This document shows positions 8,319 through 18,364 of a DNA stretch of 32,549 nucleotides, piece after piece. Below the pieces are notes generated by a model. It did not search any database, was not told the DNA's origin, and worked only from the letters and a program-made list of their open reading frames with translations. Position 1 is the first letter of the stretch, and every line of letters starts with the position of its first letter. A program made the translations under genes and the position numbers. The stretch comes from Alcanivorax sp. DP30. Lineage in GTDB: Bacteria > Pseudomonadota > Gammaproteobacteria > Pseudomonadales > Alcanivoracaceae. The stretch lies in contig NZ_WTUY01000022.1 of NCBI RefSeq assembly GCF_009882945.1, forward strand, positions 1 through 32,549, given 5' to 3'.

Positions 8319-9785
8319 GGCGTTGTCCATCAGGTAGCGGGTGAGCATGGGGACCGGGCGGCCAGTGGCGCCCTTGGTCATGCCGCCGCTGATCCAGGCG
8401 GTGCCGGCGATATCAAGGTGTGCCCACTTCACGTCCCTGGCAAAGCGTGACAGGAAGCAGGCGGCTGTGATGGAACCCCCTTTGGGACCGCCGATGTTCT
8501 GCATGTCTGCGAAGGGGCTGTCCAGCTGGCTCTGGTATTCGTCCCACAGGGGCATGGGCCAACCGCGATCGCCAGTGGCCTGGCCGGCAGCCAGCAGGGC
8601 CTGACTGAGGTCGTCGTCGTTGGCATACACTGCCTGGGCATGGGAGCCCAGGGCAACCACGCAGGCACCGGTGAGCGTGGCAATGTCGATGACCGTGTGC
8701 GGCTTGTGCTTTTTCTGCACATAGGTGAGCGCATCGCACAGCACCAGACGGCCTTCCGCATCGGTGTTGAGAATCTCCACGGTCTGGCCGGACAGGGTCT
8801 TGACGATATCGCCGGGGCGGGAGGCTCGGCCATCGGGCATGTTTTCCGCTGCCGCGACGACGGCCACCATGTGGATTGGCAAGTCCAGCTCGCAAACGGT
8901 TTTCACCGTACCGAAGACGCTGGCGGCGCCGCCCATGTCGTACTTCATTTCGTCCATGCTGGCACCGGGCTTGAGGGAAATGCCACCGGTATCAAAGGTA
9001 ATGCCCTTGCCAACCAGTGCGACAGGGCCTTGCTTGGTGGGCTTGGTGCCCTTGTATTCCATGACGATGATTTGTCCCTGGCGCTCGGAGCCCTTGGCGA
9101 CTGCCACAAAGGCGCCCATGCCCATTTTTTCAGCCTGAGCCTGGCTGATCACTTTGACGGTGAGCTTGTCGTAGGCCTTGCCCAGATCCCTTGCTACCCC
9201 GCTGAGATATTCCGGGTAGCAGTCATTGGGGGGCAGGTTGCCCAGATCCCGTGCCAGATTCACCCCTTCGGCCACGCCCTTGCCGGTTTTGTGGGCCTTG
9301 GTCAGGGCAGCGTCTTTTTCTGCGTGCCAGAAGGTCCACTTGGCGAGCTTGCCGGCCGGGGCAGGCTGGCTGAGATACTGGTCAAAACGGTAGATGCCTT
9401 CTTCTACAAGGCGCGCGCCTTCGCGAACCTGCCACTCCAGCGGCTGGGGCAGGGTATCGTCCAGCAGCCAGATAGCGTGTTTTACCGGGGCAGTATTCAG
9501 TGTTTTGACGGCATTGCGCAGCAGGGTCTGCCATTGCTGATCACTGGGCTGGCTGTCGCCGGTGCCGATCAGGAGGATGCGGTCTGCACTGATGCCTGCA
9601 GGGCCATGCAGCCATACGGATTGGCCCTTGCCGCCATTGAAGTCGCCAGCTTTGATCAGAGCGGTCAATTGCTTGCCGGTCTCTTCCGGCAGTACGGCGG
9701 GCAGGTCGCTTTTCTTGCCCATTGTTACAATCAGGGCGTCGGCTTTGATTTTGTCCAGGGGCCGGTTACTTGCTGCGAAATCCAT
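8316..9785 (-). CDS. pepA: Cytosol (leucyl) aminopeptidase
   Basis: The 489-residue M17 metallopeptidase removes N-terminal residues such as leucine from peptides and works as a hexamer with two metal ions. The C-terminal catalytic domain shows the signature NTDAEGR at 340-346 and the metal/substrate segment GKGITFDTGGISLKP; the N-terminal macro-like domain covers about residues 1-160. In E. coli PepA also binds DNA at carAB and Xer sites; whether it does so here cannot be told. ATG 9785 is chosen because GGAG stands five bases upstream; an ATG at 9818 is in frame but less well placed. It is divergent from lptF, as in pseudomonads, and heads the pepA-holC-valS block. Confidence 0.95.
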   Translation of the reverse strand: MDFAASNRPLDKIKADALIVTMGKKSDLPAVLPEETGKQLTALIKAGDFNGGKGQSVWLHGPAGISADRILLIGTGDSQPSDQQWQTLLRNAVKTLNTAPVKHAIWLLDDTLPQPLEWQVREGARLVEEGIYRFDQYLSQPAPAGKLAKWTFWHAEKDAALTKAHKTGKGVAEGVNLARDLGNLPPNDCYPEYLSGVARDLGKAYDKLTVKVISQAQAEKMGMGAFVAVAKGSERQGQIIVMEYKGTKPTKQGPVALVGKGITFDTGGISLKPGASMDEMKYDMGGAASVFGTVKTVCELDLPIHMVAVVAAAENMPDGRASRPGDIVKTLSGQTVEILNTDAEGRLVLCDALTYVQKKHKPHTVIDIATLTGACVVALGSHAQAVYANDDDLSQALLAAGQATGDRGWPMPLWDEYQSQLDSPFADMQNIGGPKGGSITAACFLSRFARDVKWAHLDIAGTAWISGGMTKGATGRPVPMLTRYLMDNA

Positions 9786-10038
9786 GTTGTCTCCAAGTCG
9801 ATAAGGTACTGCCAACATCGGGAAATAGTGGGGCCTCGGCGCAGGAAACGCAATCGGGGGCGGGAAGCATTATCACCTTTGATGGCCTGTCAGTTACACT
9901 AGGCGCAATTCTCCGTGGTCTCCGGTGGTGTGCGTTGCCGGTGGCGGTTTTCAAGCGGAGGGTATCGGTGCCGCAGGCATTGCCTGCCTTTACTGGCATT
10001 GATGCTTTTCATGCAGACAGGGACGAGTGGGCCACCCC

Positions 10039-11148
10039 TTGATTCTTCATCGTTATATCAATCGACAATTGTTCATGACCACGGTCATGGTCACCTTCAT
10101 TTTGGTGATGGTGCTGGTCAGTGGGCGCTTCATCAAATACCTGGCGGAAGCGGCCGCGGGTGAAATTGCCGCAGATGCCCTGTTTCTGGTGATGGCATTC
10201 CGGATGCCGGAATTCCTGCAGATGATCGTGCCGCTCAGTCTTTATATCGCCCTATTGCTGGTGCTGGGCCGTATGCACATGGATAACGAAATGGTCGTGC
10301 TGCAGGCGGGCGGCCAGGGCCATGGCCGTATTGTGCGCTCCCTGATCGTGCCGGTGCTGGCAGCGACCACTCTGGTCGGTATGTTTTCCCTGTACATCAC
10401 CCCGCGCGGGGATGCGGAAGTCACCCGTATCTTTGAAGAGCAGAAAGACCGTTCCGTGCTGGAGCTGCTCACGCCCGGCCGCTTCCATGTGAAGGGCTCG
10501 CGCAATGCCCAGCGAGCCACCTATGCGGAGCACCTGAATCGGGAAAAGGGTGTGCTGGAGAATGTGTTTGTGGCCGATGCCCGTTTCGAGGGGCAGGGCG
10601 AAGCCAACCGGCTGCTGACGGTCTGGGCCAAGAGCGGCAAGCTGGTCATGGAAGAGGGCGTCAGTTATCTATTGCTCACGGATGGCTTCCAGTATCAGGG
10701 TAAGCCCGGGCAGCTGGATTACCGGGAAATCGGATTCGATGAAGCCAGGGTGCGCATTGGCGGAGAAAAATCGGACAGCCGCCCTCCTGAGGTGCGCGGA
10801 CGTTCCACCAGGGAACTTGTCACGCTTCGCAGCGATAACCAGGACGCCATGGCGGAATTGCAATGGCGTATTTCCCTGATTCTGACCGTGCCGATCATGG
10901 CACTGGCGGCCATTCCGCTGGCCAGGGTGAATCCACGCCAGGGCCGCTTTTATCGTCTGATACCGGCGGTGCTGGGCTACATGCTTTACGTGGGGATGCT
11001 GCTGGTTTGTCGCAGCGCCATTGAAGACCATCGCGGCGGGCCGCTCCCCTGGTATCTGCATATGGCCTGGATCCATCTGGTGGCAGCCATCACGGTGTTC
11101 CTGCTGTATTTCGGCGGACGCATTTTCCGCCGGAGGGTCAGCACATGA
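10039..11148 (+). CDS. lptF: LPS export ABC transporter permease LptF
   Basis: LptF with LptG forms the membrane part of the LptB2FG machine that extracts lipopolysaccharide from the inner membrane. The 369-residue protein has the family plan: a membrane block at about 12-115 that includes the coupling region GRMHMDNEMVVLQAGG, a periplasmic jellyroll at about 130-265, and three membrane segments at the end. The start is placed at TTG 10039, giving MILHRYINRQL, which lines up with MIIIRYL of E. coli LptF; GTG 10027 would add four residues and is also possible. The stop overlaps the lptG start (ATGA), so the two are translationally coupled. Confidence 0.92.
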   Translation: MILHRYINRQLFMTTVMVTFILVMVLVSGRFIKYLAEAAAGEIAADALFLVMAFRMPEFLQMIVPLSLYIALLLVLGRMHMDNEMVVLQAGGQGHGRIVRSLIVPVLAATTLVGMFSLYITPRGDAEVTRIFEEQKDRSVLELLTPGRFHVKGSRNAQRATYAEHLNREKGVLENVFVADARFEGQGEANRLLTVWAKSGKLVMEEGVSYLLLTDGFQYQGKPGQLDYREIGFDEARVRIGGEKSDSRPPEVRGRSTRELVTLRSDNQDAMAELQWRISLILTVPIMALAAIPLARVNPRQGRFYRLIPAVLGYMLYVGMLLVCRSAIEDHRGGPLPWYLHMAWIHLVAAITVFLLYFGGRIFRRRVST

Positions 11149-12206
11149 AATTGTTGAATCGGTACTTCTGGCGCACGGTGCTGGTGCCCACCATGGCGAT
11201 TCTGGCCATTATTGTCGGCCTTGATTGCCTTTTCGGATTTATCTACGAACTGGAAGCGCTGCGGGGCAATTACCAGGTTTGGCAGGCGTTGCAGTTCATT
11301 CTGACGACGACCCCGCGCCGGGTGTATGAATACCTGCCCATGGCGATTCTGCTGGGTACCCTGATCGGTCTCGGACTGCTGGCCAACAGTGGCGAGCTGT
11401 CCGTGATCCGCGCTGCCGGGGTGTCTACCCTGAGGGTAAGCTGGTTGGTGCTGCGCCCGGTGCTGCTGCTTATTATCCTGTCCATCCCGCTGGGTGAATA
11501 TCTGACCCCGTACACCGAGCAGGTGGCGCAGAGTAACCGCTCCATGGCAGAGGGTGGTGGAGAAGCGCTGCGCTCCAAATACGGCTACTGGCATCGTGAA
11601 GGCAAGGAGTTCATCCATATCAATGCGGTCCAGCCCAACGGCGTGCTGTACGGCCTGACCCGCTATCGCTTTGATGAAAGCCACAAGCTGCAGGAAACCC
11701 AGTTTGTGGAGCGCGCCATTTACCAGGGTGACGTCTGGGTCCTTGAAGGTATCAGCGGAACCCGTCTGACCAACGAGCGCACCCAGGTATACAACCAGAG
11801 CAATGGGGAGTGGGTGACGAAGCTGACACCCGAATTGCTCAGCATTGTGGTACTCGAACCGGATAATCTGGCACTGGAAAAGTTGCTGGAATACACCGCC
11901 TACCTGAAACGGCAGGGGCTGGAAACCGCGGACTACATGCTCAGCTTCTGGCAGAAGTTGTTCATGCCGGTAGCAACTATTGGCATGGTGCTGATTGCCA
12001 TTTCATTCGTATTTGGGCCGCTGCGTGAAGTGACCATGGGGCTGCGCCTTACCGCGGGCATTGTCGCCGGTCTGATCTTCCATTACGGCCAGCAGTTCTT
12101 TGGCCAGTTGTCACTGGTGTTCCACACCGAGCCGCTGGTGGCTGCCGCGTTGCCGCCTGTGTTGTGCTTTGTGCTGGGCATCTGGCTACTGCAACGGGTG
12201 CGATAA
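11145..12206 (+). CDS. lptG: LPS export ABC transporter permease LptG
   Basis: The 353-residue partner of LptF. It begins MKLLNRYFWR, typical for LptG, and has the same layout: three membrane segments at about 12-125 with the coupling stretch SGELSVIRAAGVS, a periplasmic jellyroll at about 135-265 and three closing membrane segments. Its start codon overlaps the lptF stop by four bases. Its own stop is followed after one base by the next gene's ATG, so all three reading frames form one tightly coupled operon. The lptB ATPase gene is not in the window, as is normal. Confidence 0.94.
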   Translation: MKLLNRYFWRTVLVPTMAILAIIVGLDCLFGFIYELEALRGNYQVWQALQFILTTTPRRVYEYLPMAILLGTLIGLGLLANSGELSVIRAAGVSTLRVSWLVLRPVLLLIILSIPLGEYLTPYTEQVAQSNRSMAEGGGEALRSKYGYWHREGKEFIHINAVQPNGVLYGLTRYRFDESHKLQETQFVERAIYQGDVWVLEGISGTRLTNERTQVYNQSNGEWVTKLTPELLSIVVLEPDNLALEKLLEYTAYLKRQGLETADYMLSFWQKLFMPVATIGMVLIAISFVFGPLREVTMGLRLTAGIVAGLIFHYGQQFFGQLSLVFHTEPLVAAALPPVLCFVLGIWLLQRVR

Positions 12207-12207
12207 G

Positions 12208-12918
12208 ATGATCTGGCGTGGGCAGGGACGCACCCATAAGGGACGACGGGCAACCAATGAAGATGCCCTGGTCTGCCGCGATGGCGAGGGGCTGTGGGCG
12301 GTCATCGATGGCATGGGAGGGCATGAGGCCGGGGACCTGGCCGCCAGCATGGTGCGGGAAAGCCTGGAAACCTTGTCTCTCGGCGGCGGTATTACGCATC
12401 GTCTGGTGGCTGTCGAAACTGCCTTGCAAACTGCGAATCATGCGATTCGTCACCATGCAGCGATCAACATGCGCAGCAAGCCCATGGGGGCCACGGTGGT
12501 GGTGCTTCTGATTTATCGTGGGGAAGCGGCCGTGGTGTGGGCAGGTGACTCCCGCCTCTACCGGTTTGATGATGACGCCATGGCCATGCTGACCCGTGAC
12601 CACACCCCGGTGCAGGCGTTGGTGGATGCCGGCCAGCTCGACGAGCAGCAGGCCATGAGTCACCCGCGAGCCAATGTGATTTACCAGGCGGTAGGTATCG
12701 GTGAAAGGCTGCAGCTGGACCAGATCCGTTTTGAAACGCGGGGAACAGAGCGCTTTTTATTGAGCAGCGATGGAATCCATTCAGTGCTGGGGGTGGCAGA
12801 CCTGGCCTCCCTGATGCGTCACCGGGTTTCTCTGTCTGGAGTGCTCAAGGCGGCACTGGATAGAGGTAGCCGGGATAATGTGACCGCAGTAATTGTCGCC
12901 GCAGACAGGGAAGAATAG
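12208..12918 (+). CDS. PP2C-family serine/threonine protein phosphatase
   Basis: A 236-residue stand-alone PP2C (PPM) domain without membrane or sensor parts. The metal-binding motifs are all present: RATNEDA at 14-20, VIDGMGGHEAG at 32-42, AGDSRLYR at 112-119, SDGIHS at 187-192 and DN at 223-224, so it should be an active Mg/Mn-dependent phosphatase. Such proteins usually oppose Hanks-type Ser/Thr kinases, often in type VI secretion or cell-envelope control; no kinase is nearby. ATG 12208 lies one base after the lptG stop, which strongly suggests translational coupling. The longer frame from 12100 overlaps lptG and is not used. Its targets are unknown; a link with the Lpt machine is inferred only from coupling. 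Confidence 0.88.
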   Translation: MIWRGQGRTHKGRRATNEDALVCRDGEGLWAVIDGMGGHEAGDLAASMVRESLETLSLGGGITHRLVAVETALQTANHAIRHHAAINMRSKPMGATVVVLLIYRGEAAVVWAGDSRLYRFDDDAMAMLTRDHTPVQALVDAGQLDEQQAMSHPRANVIYQAVGIGERLQLDQIRFETRGTERFLLSSDGIHSVLGVADLASLMRHRVSLSGVLKAALDRGSRDNVTAVIVAADREE

Positions 12919-12941
12919 CTGGAAAAGCCGACACGGGCTGG

Positions 12942-12947
12942 TATACT
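12942..12947 (+). promoter_or_regulatory. Candidate -10 of the tRNA-Leu promoter
   Basis: TATACT lies 12 bases before the tRNA and is followed by a C/G-rich stretch (CCCGCCCC), the discriminator type of stringently controlled stable-RNA promoters. The -35 is weak (CTGGAA at 12919-12924, 17-bp spacing). It sits just past the PP2C stop codon. Confidence 0.55.
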
Positions 12948-12958
12948 CCCGCCCCACT

Positions 12959-13045
12959 GCCAGAGTGGTGGAATTGGTAGACACGACGGATTCAAAATCC
13001 GTTGCCTTCGCGGGCGTGCCGGTTCAAGTCCGGCCTCTGGTACCA
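12959..13045 (+). tRNA. tRNA-Leu (anticodon CAA)
   Basis: An 87-base class II tRNA with a long variable arm. The acceptor stem GCCAGAG pairs with CTCTGGT, as in E. coli tRNA-Leu genes with a G-U first pair. The anticodon loop TTCAAAA gives CAA, reading UUG. The T arm contains GGTTCAAGTCC, and the 3' CCA is encoded. A terminator follows at once. Pseudomonads also carry a tRNA-Leu just before queA. Confidence 0.97.
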
Positions 13046-13052
13046 AATGAAT

Positions 13053-13081
13053 AAAAAAGCCCGCTTTTTGCGGGCTTTTTT
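13053..13081 (+). terminator. Intrinsic terminator after tRNA-Leu
   Basis: AAAAAAGCCCGC (13053-13064), a five-T loop, then GCGGGCTTTTTT (13070-13081): a perfect 12-bp stem whose GC core is followed by a run of T. It ends the tRNA transcript seven bases after the CCA end. Confidence 0.92.
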
Positions 13082-13119
13082 ATGTCCGACGCAGTGACAC
13101 CTTGGAGATGGAGTCCGGG

Positions 13120-13593
13120 ATGATCGACTATGCCCCCCCTGCCGGTTTGTTCAAGCGCCTGATGGCGCTGGTCTACGATGGCTTTCTGGTGCTGGCGCTG
13201 TGGTTTGTCACTGCCGGAATTTTTGTACTGGTGTATCCCGGTCTGGGTTTGCCGATGGAGTCCATCAATGGTGTGGACCGTGCCGCGCCGGCATACCTTA
13301 AGGGGCTGCTGTTTCCGTTGTTGATGGTTGAGACCTGGGCCTTCTACGCCTGGTTCTGGGTGCGCGGTGGCCAGACCCTCGGCATGCGCGCCTGGCGGCT
13401 GCAGGTCCGCGATTACCGGGGCGGCCCGGTGAAGCTGTGGCAGACAGTGGCCCGTTTTGCCGCTGCCTGTCTGTCCTGGGCGCTGTTTGGCGCGGGCTAT
13501 CTTGTGGTACTGGTTGAGCCTCATCAGACTCTGCATGATCGACTGTCTGCCACCGCTACAGTGCAGCTGCCGAAAAAGCCGAAGAAGAGCTGA
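13120..13593 (+). CDS. RDD family membrane protein
   Basis: A 157-residue inner-membrane protein with three likely membrane segments (about residues 16-38, 57-77 and 105-128). Family marks are the early FKRLMALVYDGF segment, with Arg and Asp in the first helix, and the later GQTLGMRAWRLQV stretch. RDD proteins are probable transport-related or ion-exchanging membrane proteins, mostly without known function. ATG 13120 is preferred because GGAG at 13110-13113 lies six bases before it; TTG 13102 and ATG 13108 are in frame. It lies after the tRNA terminator and before queA, the place where pseudomonads also have small membrane genes. Confidence 0.85.
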   Translation: MIDYAPPAGLFKRLMALVYDGFLVLALWFVTAGIFVLVYPGLGLPMESINGVDRAAPAYLKGLLFPLLMVETWAFYAWFWVRGGQTLGMRAWRLQVRDYRGGPVKLWQTVARFAAACLSWALFGAGYLVVLVEPHQTLHDRLSATATVQLPKKPKKS

Positions 13594-13623
13594 TTCTTCC
13601 TCTGCCCCTCTCGCAAAGCCGCT

Positions 13624-13759
13624 GAAGGAGTTCCTCTTGAGGGACGAATCACGCCTTAGCGAGAAAGGGCTGTCGGGTTTCTCCAGATCGAGCTTGGAGC
13701 CTGGCGTCGTTGCATTTCCTCGCCAAGACTCGGATTCACCCCTCGAGAGGAGCTCCTAC
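13624..13759. repeat. Palindromic intergenic element between the RDD gene and queA
   Basis: The left arm (13624-13667) contains GGAGTTCCTCTTGAGGGACG and ends in TTAGCGAGAAA. The right arm (13713-13759), read on the other strand, contains GGAGCTCCTCTCGAGGGGTG and ends in TTGGCGAGGAAA. The arms agree at roughly three quarters of positions over about 45 bases and enclose a small internal hairpin near 13681-13699. It starts with GGAG like the REP units here but has its own core, so it looks like a second family of mobile palindromes. Confidence 0.65.
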
Positions 13760-13850
13760 GGGGACTCAGTAGAAGCCTTTAAGGGTGTTTTTTCCCTTTC
13801 CAATACCGGGTATCCTTGCCCTCCCTTGAACTTCCGTGCCGGTACAGTAC

Positions 13851-14894
13851 GTGAACGTCGACGATTTTGATTTTGAACTCCCGGACGGGCTGATAGCCCG
13901 CCATCCGCCTGCCCAGCGCCGCGATGCGCGTCTGCTGGCGCTGACTCGTGATGACCTGCAGCACCAGCAGTTCCCGGATCTGCTGAGTCATGTGAGCCCC
14001 GGTGATCTGTTGATCTTCAATGACACCCGCGTCATTCCTGCCCGCCTGTTCGGCCAGAAGGAAAGTGGTGGCAAGGTGGAAGTGCTCATCGAGCGGGTGG
14101 TGGATGATCACGAAGCGCTGGCTCATGTGCGCGCCTCCAAATCTCCCAAGCCTGGCTCCTGGTTGCAATTCGATCAGGGCGTGCGAGCCCAGGTAACAGG
14201 GCGACGGGACGCGTTGTTCATCCTTGAATTCCATGGCTGCGATACCCTGCTCGGTGCTCTCGAGCAGATCGGCCATGTGCCGCTGCCGCCTTATATCGAT
14301 CGTCCGGACGAAGCCGGAGACATGGAGCGTTACCAGACAGTCTATGCACGCGAGCCGGGGGCCGTTGCTGCGCCCACCGCCGGGCTGCATTTTGATGAGG
14401 CGATGCTGGCGGCGCTGGAGCAGCACGGGGTTGATATCGGCTATGTGACCCTCCATGTAGGAGCAGGGACATTCCAGCCGGTGCGCGTGGACAAGGTGGA
14501 AGACCATCACATGCACAGCGAGCGCTATCAGATCCCTGAGACTCTGGTGGAGCAGGTGGCCCGGGCCCATGCTCGCGGGGGGCGGATTGTGGCGGTGGGT
14601 ACCACCGCGTTGCGCGCCCTGGAGGCGGCCAGTCAGTCCGGCGGCTTGATGGCGGGGCAGGGTGAGACTGAAATCTTTATCTATCCGGGCTACCGGTTCC
14701 GGCTGGTGGATTGTCTGGTGACCAATTTCCATCTTCCCAAGTCCACGTTGCTGATGCTGATCAGCGCCTTCGCCGGTCGCGACCGGGTCATGGCCGCCTA
14801 TCAGGCAGCAATTGACGCGCAATACCGGTTTTTTAGCTACGGCGATGCAATGTTTATTGAGCGGGTGGATATGCCTCCCGCAGAGGGGCGTTGA
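13851..14894 (+). CDS. queA: S-adenosylmethionine:tRNA ribosyltransferase-isomerase
   Basis: QueA moves and isomerises the ribosyl part of SAM onto preQ1 in tRNA, making epoxyqueuosine at position 34 of Asp, Asn, His and Tyr tRNAs. The 347-residue protein shows the family stretches [52 protein letters not shown] and [15 protein letters not shown] 13851 gives [13 protein letters not shown], which aligns with the start of E. coli QueA; GTG 13836 would add five residues. Neither has a clear Shine-Dalgarno. The stop is directly followed by the tgt ATG, so queA and tgt, consecutive steps of one pathway in reverse order, are cotranscribed. Confidence 0.95.
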   Translation: MNVDDFDFELPDGLIARHPPAQRRDARLLALTRDDLQHQQFPDLLSHVSPGDLLIFNDTRVIPARLFGQKESGGKVEVLIERVVDDHEALAHVRASKSPKPGSWLQFDQGVRAQVTGRRDALFILEFHGCDTLLGALEQIGHVPLPPYIDRPDEAGDMERYQTVYAREPGAVAAPTAGLHFDEAMLAALEQHGVDIGYVTLHVGAGTFQPVRVDKVEDHHMHSERYQIPETLVEQVARAHARGGRIVAVGTTALRALEAASQSGGLMAGQGETEIFIYPGYRFRLVDCLVTNFHLPKSTLLMLISAFAGRDRVMAAYQAAIDAQYRFFSYGDAMFIERVDMPPAEGR

Positions 14895-16016
<1,122 letters not shown>

Positions 16017-16035
16017 CTGCTTACTGGAGTAAACA

Positions 16036-16398
16036 ATGAAAATCGCAATGCGTTCCCTGTTGGCCCTGCTGGCGTCTGCCATGGTGTCCCCGGCTTTTGC
16101 TGCACCTGCCTCACCGGCTGGCCCGGGTGGCGTCGAACTGATCATGCTGGTTGTGATGATGGTAGTGTTCTATTTCTTCCTGATTCGCCCGCAGCAGAAG
16201 CGTGCCAAGGAGCACAAGAGCCTGGTGGAGAACCTGGGCAAGGGTGATGAGGTCGTCACCAGCGGTGGCATCCTCGGCAAGATTGCCAAGGTCACCGATG
16301 ACTTTGTGGTAGTGGAAATCAGTAACAACCTGGAAATCAAGCTGCAGAAACAAAGCATCCAGGCCACCCTGCCCAAGGGCACCATCAAGTCCATCTAA
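16036..16398 (+). CDS. yajC: Preprotein translocase subunit YajC
   Basis: A 120-residue inner-membrane accessory of the SecDF complex. After an N-terminal hydrophobic signal-like segment (residues 1-22) comes the single membrane helix (about 33-51) with the family stretch VFYFFLIRPQQKRAKEH, then a cytoplasmic domain including GDEVVTSGGILGKI. GGAG nine bases upstream fits ATG 16036. It is translated in the tgt-yajC-secDF operon, but an intrinsic terminator-like hairpin follows its stop codon. Confidence 0.96.
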   Translation: MKIAMRSLLALLASAMVSPAFAAPASPAGPGGVELIMLVVMMVVFYFFLIRPQQKRAKEHKSLVENLGKGDEVVTSGGILGKIAKVTDDFVVVEISNNLEIKLQKQSIQATLPKGTIKSI

Positions 16399-16407
16399 AA
16401 AGACTCT

Positions 16408-16434
16408 GCCCCGTCCTGTACGGGGCTTTTTATT
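16408..16434 (+). terminator. Intrinsic terminator-like hairpin between yajC and secD
   Basis: GCCCCGT (16408-16414), a five-base loop, then ACGGGGC (16420-16426), followed by TTTTTATTA. The seven-bp GC stem and T tract fit a Rho-independent terminator. Located inside the operon, it could lower secDF transcription relative to yajC or be bypassed by a separate secD promoter. Confidence 0.75.
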
Positions 16435-16471
16435 ACACCGGACACAACCGGAATAAACACCGGAAAGAGCT

Positions 16472-18352
16472 ATGACCCGCTATCCACGCTGGAAATTTTT
16501 TCTCCTTCTGGCCGCGCTTGTTGTTTGCGGCCTCTATGCACTGCCTAACCTTTACCCGGATGCTCCGGCTATCCAGATCAGCCACGCAGAAGCTGGTGGT
16601 GAAGTCTCCGATATGACTCGCCAACGTGTGCTGAGCGCCATGGATAAGGCCGGCCTTCAACATGGGCCCGGGGAAGTCGTAGGCACGTCTCTGTTAGTGC
16701 GTCTGTCTGATACCGAAGCCCAGTTGCGTGCCCGCGAGCTGGCCTCTGAAACGCTGGGCGACAATTATGTTGTTGCTCTCAATCTGGCGGCAACCACGCC
16801 TGAATGGCTGCGCGCCATCGGTGCCAGCCCCATGAATCTGGGGCTGGATCTGCGTGGTGGTGTGCACTTCCTGCTGCAGGTGGATATGGATGCGGTCGTC
16901 TCCAGCCGGATGGAAGCCTGGGCAGGCAATGCCAAGCTCACTCTGCGGGATGCCGGTGTGCGCTATCGCAGTGTGGAAATGGATGGCACAACCCTGACCG
17001 TCACCTTTGCGGATCAGGTGGCCGCCGACGCGGCCCGCGCATCGCTCCGTCAGGCGCTGGACAAGTTCACCATGAAGCCCGCGGGGGATTCGCCGGAAGT
17101 GGTGCTGGTGCTGAACGACAGCGCGCTCAAGGAAATGCAGGACTATGCGGTGGACCAGAACCGTACCGCGTTGAACAAGCGAGTGAATGAACTTGGCGTG
17201 GCAGAAGCCGTCGTTCAGCGTCAGGGGGCGGATCGCATCGTGGTACAGCTTCCGGGGATTCAGGATGCCTCCCAGGCTCGCCGGATTCTGGGCCGTACTG
17301 CGACCCTGGAATTCCGGTTGGTCGATAACAGCGTATCTTCTGCGCGTCTGCGTACCGGGATTGCTCCTCCGGGGCTGGAGTTCTTTCCCTTCAAGGGTCA
17401 GGAAGGCCGTATTGTGGCCCTGAATAAATCCAAGATCGCCACCGGTGATCAGGTGATTGATGCTCGTATGGGTTTCGATCAGCAGTCCGGCTCTCCGGAA
17501 GTGAACGTGACTTTGGATTCCGACGGTGCCCGCCGTATGCAGAGGATTACCGGCAAGAACGTGGGCAACCCCATGGGCGTGCTGTTTATCGAAACCAAGA
17601 CTGACGTGAAAAAAGTCGAGGGCGAAGATGGCAAGATGGTGGACAAGATCACCAGCACCACCGACAAATACGTGATCAATGTGGCCACCATTCAGGACAC
17701 CCTGGGCAGCCGCTTCCGTATTACCGGGCTGGATAACCCGGCAGAAGCCTCCGAATTGGCGCTGCTTCTGCGTGCGGGTTCCCTGGCCGCGCCGGTCAGC
17801 ATTGTGGAAGAGCGCACCGTAGGTCCAAGCCTGGGGGCCGAGAATATTGAAGCGGGCCTCAAGTCCATGGCGCTGGGGCTTTCGCTGGTGCTGATCTTCA
17901 TGATCGTCTGGTACAAGCTGTTCGGCCTGATTGCCAATGTGGCTCTGCTGGGCAACCTGATCATCATTGTTGGCATCATGTCCCTGATTCCCGGTGCCAC
18001 CATGACCCTGCCGGGTATTGCCGGCATCGTGCTGACCGTGGGTATGGCGGTGGATGCCAATGTGTTGATCTTCGAACGGATCAAGGAAGACCTGCGTCGT
18101 GGCCTCAACCCCCGCCAGGCCATCGAGGAAGGATACGCCCGTGCATTTACCACTATTCTGGATGCCAACATCACCACACTGATCGTGGCCGTGATCCTGT
18201 TTGCTGCTGGTACCGGTTCTGTTCAGGGCTTCGCGGTGACACTGTTCATCGGCATTCTCACCTCCATGTTCACGGCTATCATTGGTACCCGTGCCATGGC
18301 GGAAATGGTCTACGGGCGCAGCGCTCGTGCACCGACGAAACTGAGTATTTAA
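16472..18352 (+). CDS. secD: Protein translocase subunit SecD
   Basis: SecD with SecF uses the proton gradient to help pull exported proteins into the periplasm after SecYEG. The 626-residue protein has one N-terminal membrane helix (about 7-25), a long periplasmic part with the family stretches LGLDLRGGVHFLLQ near 125 and RVNELGVAEAVVQRQGADRI near 235, and five C-terminal RND-type membrane segments starting near residue 460 with GIAGIVLTVGMAVDANVLIF. Length fits the family (E. coli 615). It lies 12 bases before secF and is followed by it in one operon. Confidence 0.97.
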   Translation: MTRYPRWKFFLLLAALVVCGLYALPNLYPDAPAIQISHAEAGGEVSDMTRQRVLSAMDKAGLQHGPGEVVGTSLLVRLSDTEAQLRARELASETLGDNYVVALNLAATTPEWLRAIGASPMNLGLDLRGGVHFLLQVDMDAVVSSRMEAWAGNAKLTLRDAGVRYRSVEMDGTTLTVTFADQVAADAARASLRQALDKFTMKPAGDSPEVVLVLNDSALKEMQDYAVDQNRTALNKRVNELGVAEAVVQRQGADRIVVQLPGIQDASQARRILGRTATLEFRLVDNSVSSARLRTGIAPPGLEFFPFKGQEGRIVALNKSKIATGDQVIDARMGFDQQSGSPEVNVTLDSDGARRMQRITGKNVGNPMGVLFIETKTDVKKVEGEDGKMVDKITSTTDKYVINVATIQDTLGSRFRITGLDNPAEASELALLLRAGSLAAPVSIVEERTVGPSLGAENIEAGLKSMALGLSLVLIFMIVWYKLFGLIANVALLGNLIIIVGIMSLIPGATMTLPGIAGIVLTVGMAVDANVLIFERIKEDLRRGLNPRQAIEEGYARAFTTILDANITTLIVAVILFAAGTGSVQGFAVTLFIGILTSMFTAIIGTRAMAEMVYGRSARAPTKLSI

Positions 18353-18364
18353 GGCGGTGATGCG

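Noticed and set aside
8640-9902. 420-codon plus-strand frame opposite pepA
   Set aside because: Antisense of pepA without motif or ribosome binding site.
9786-10038. Divergent promoters between pepA and lptF
   Set aside because: Hexamers such as TACACT and GATAAT are present but no pair with acceptable spacing was found, so no site is listed.
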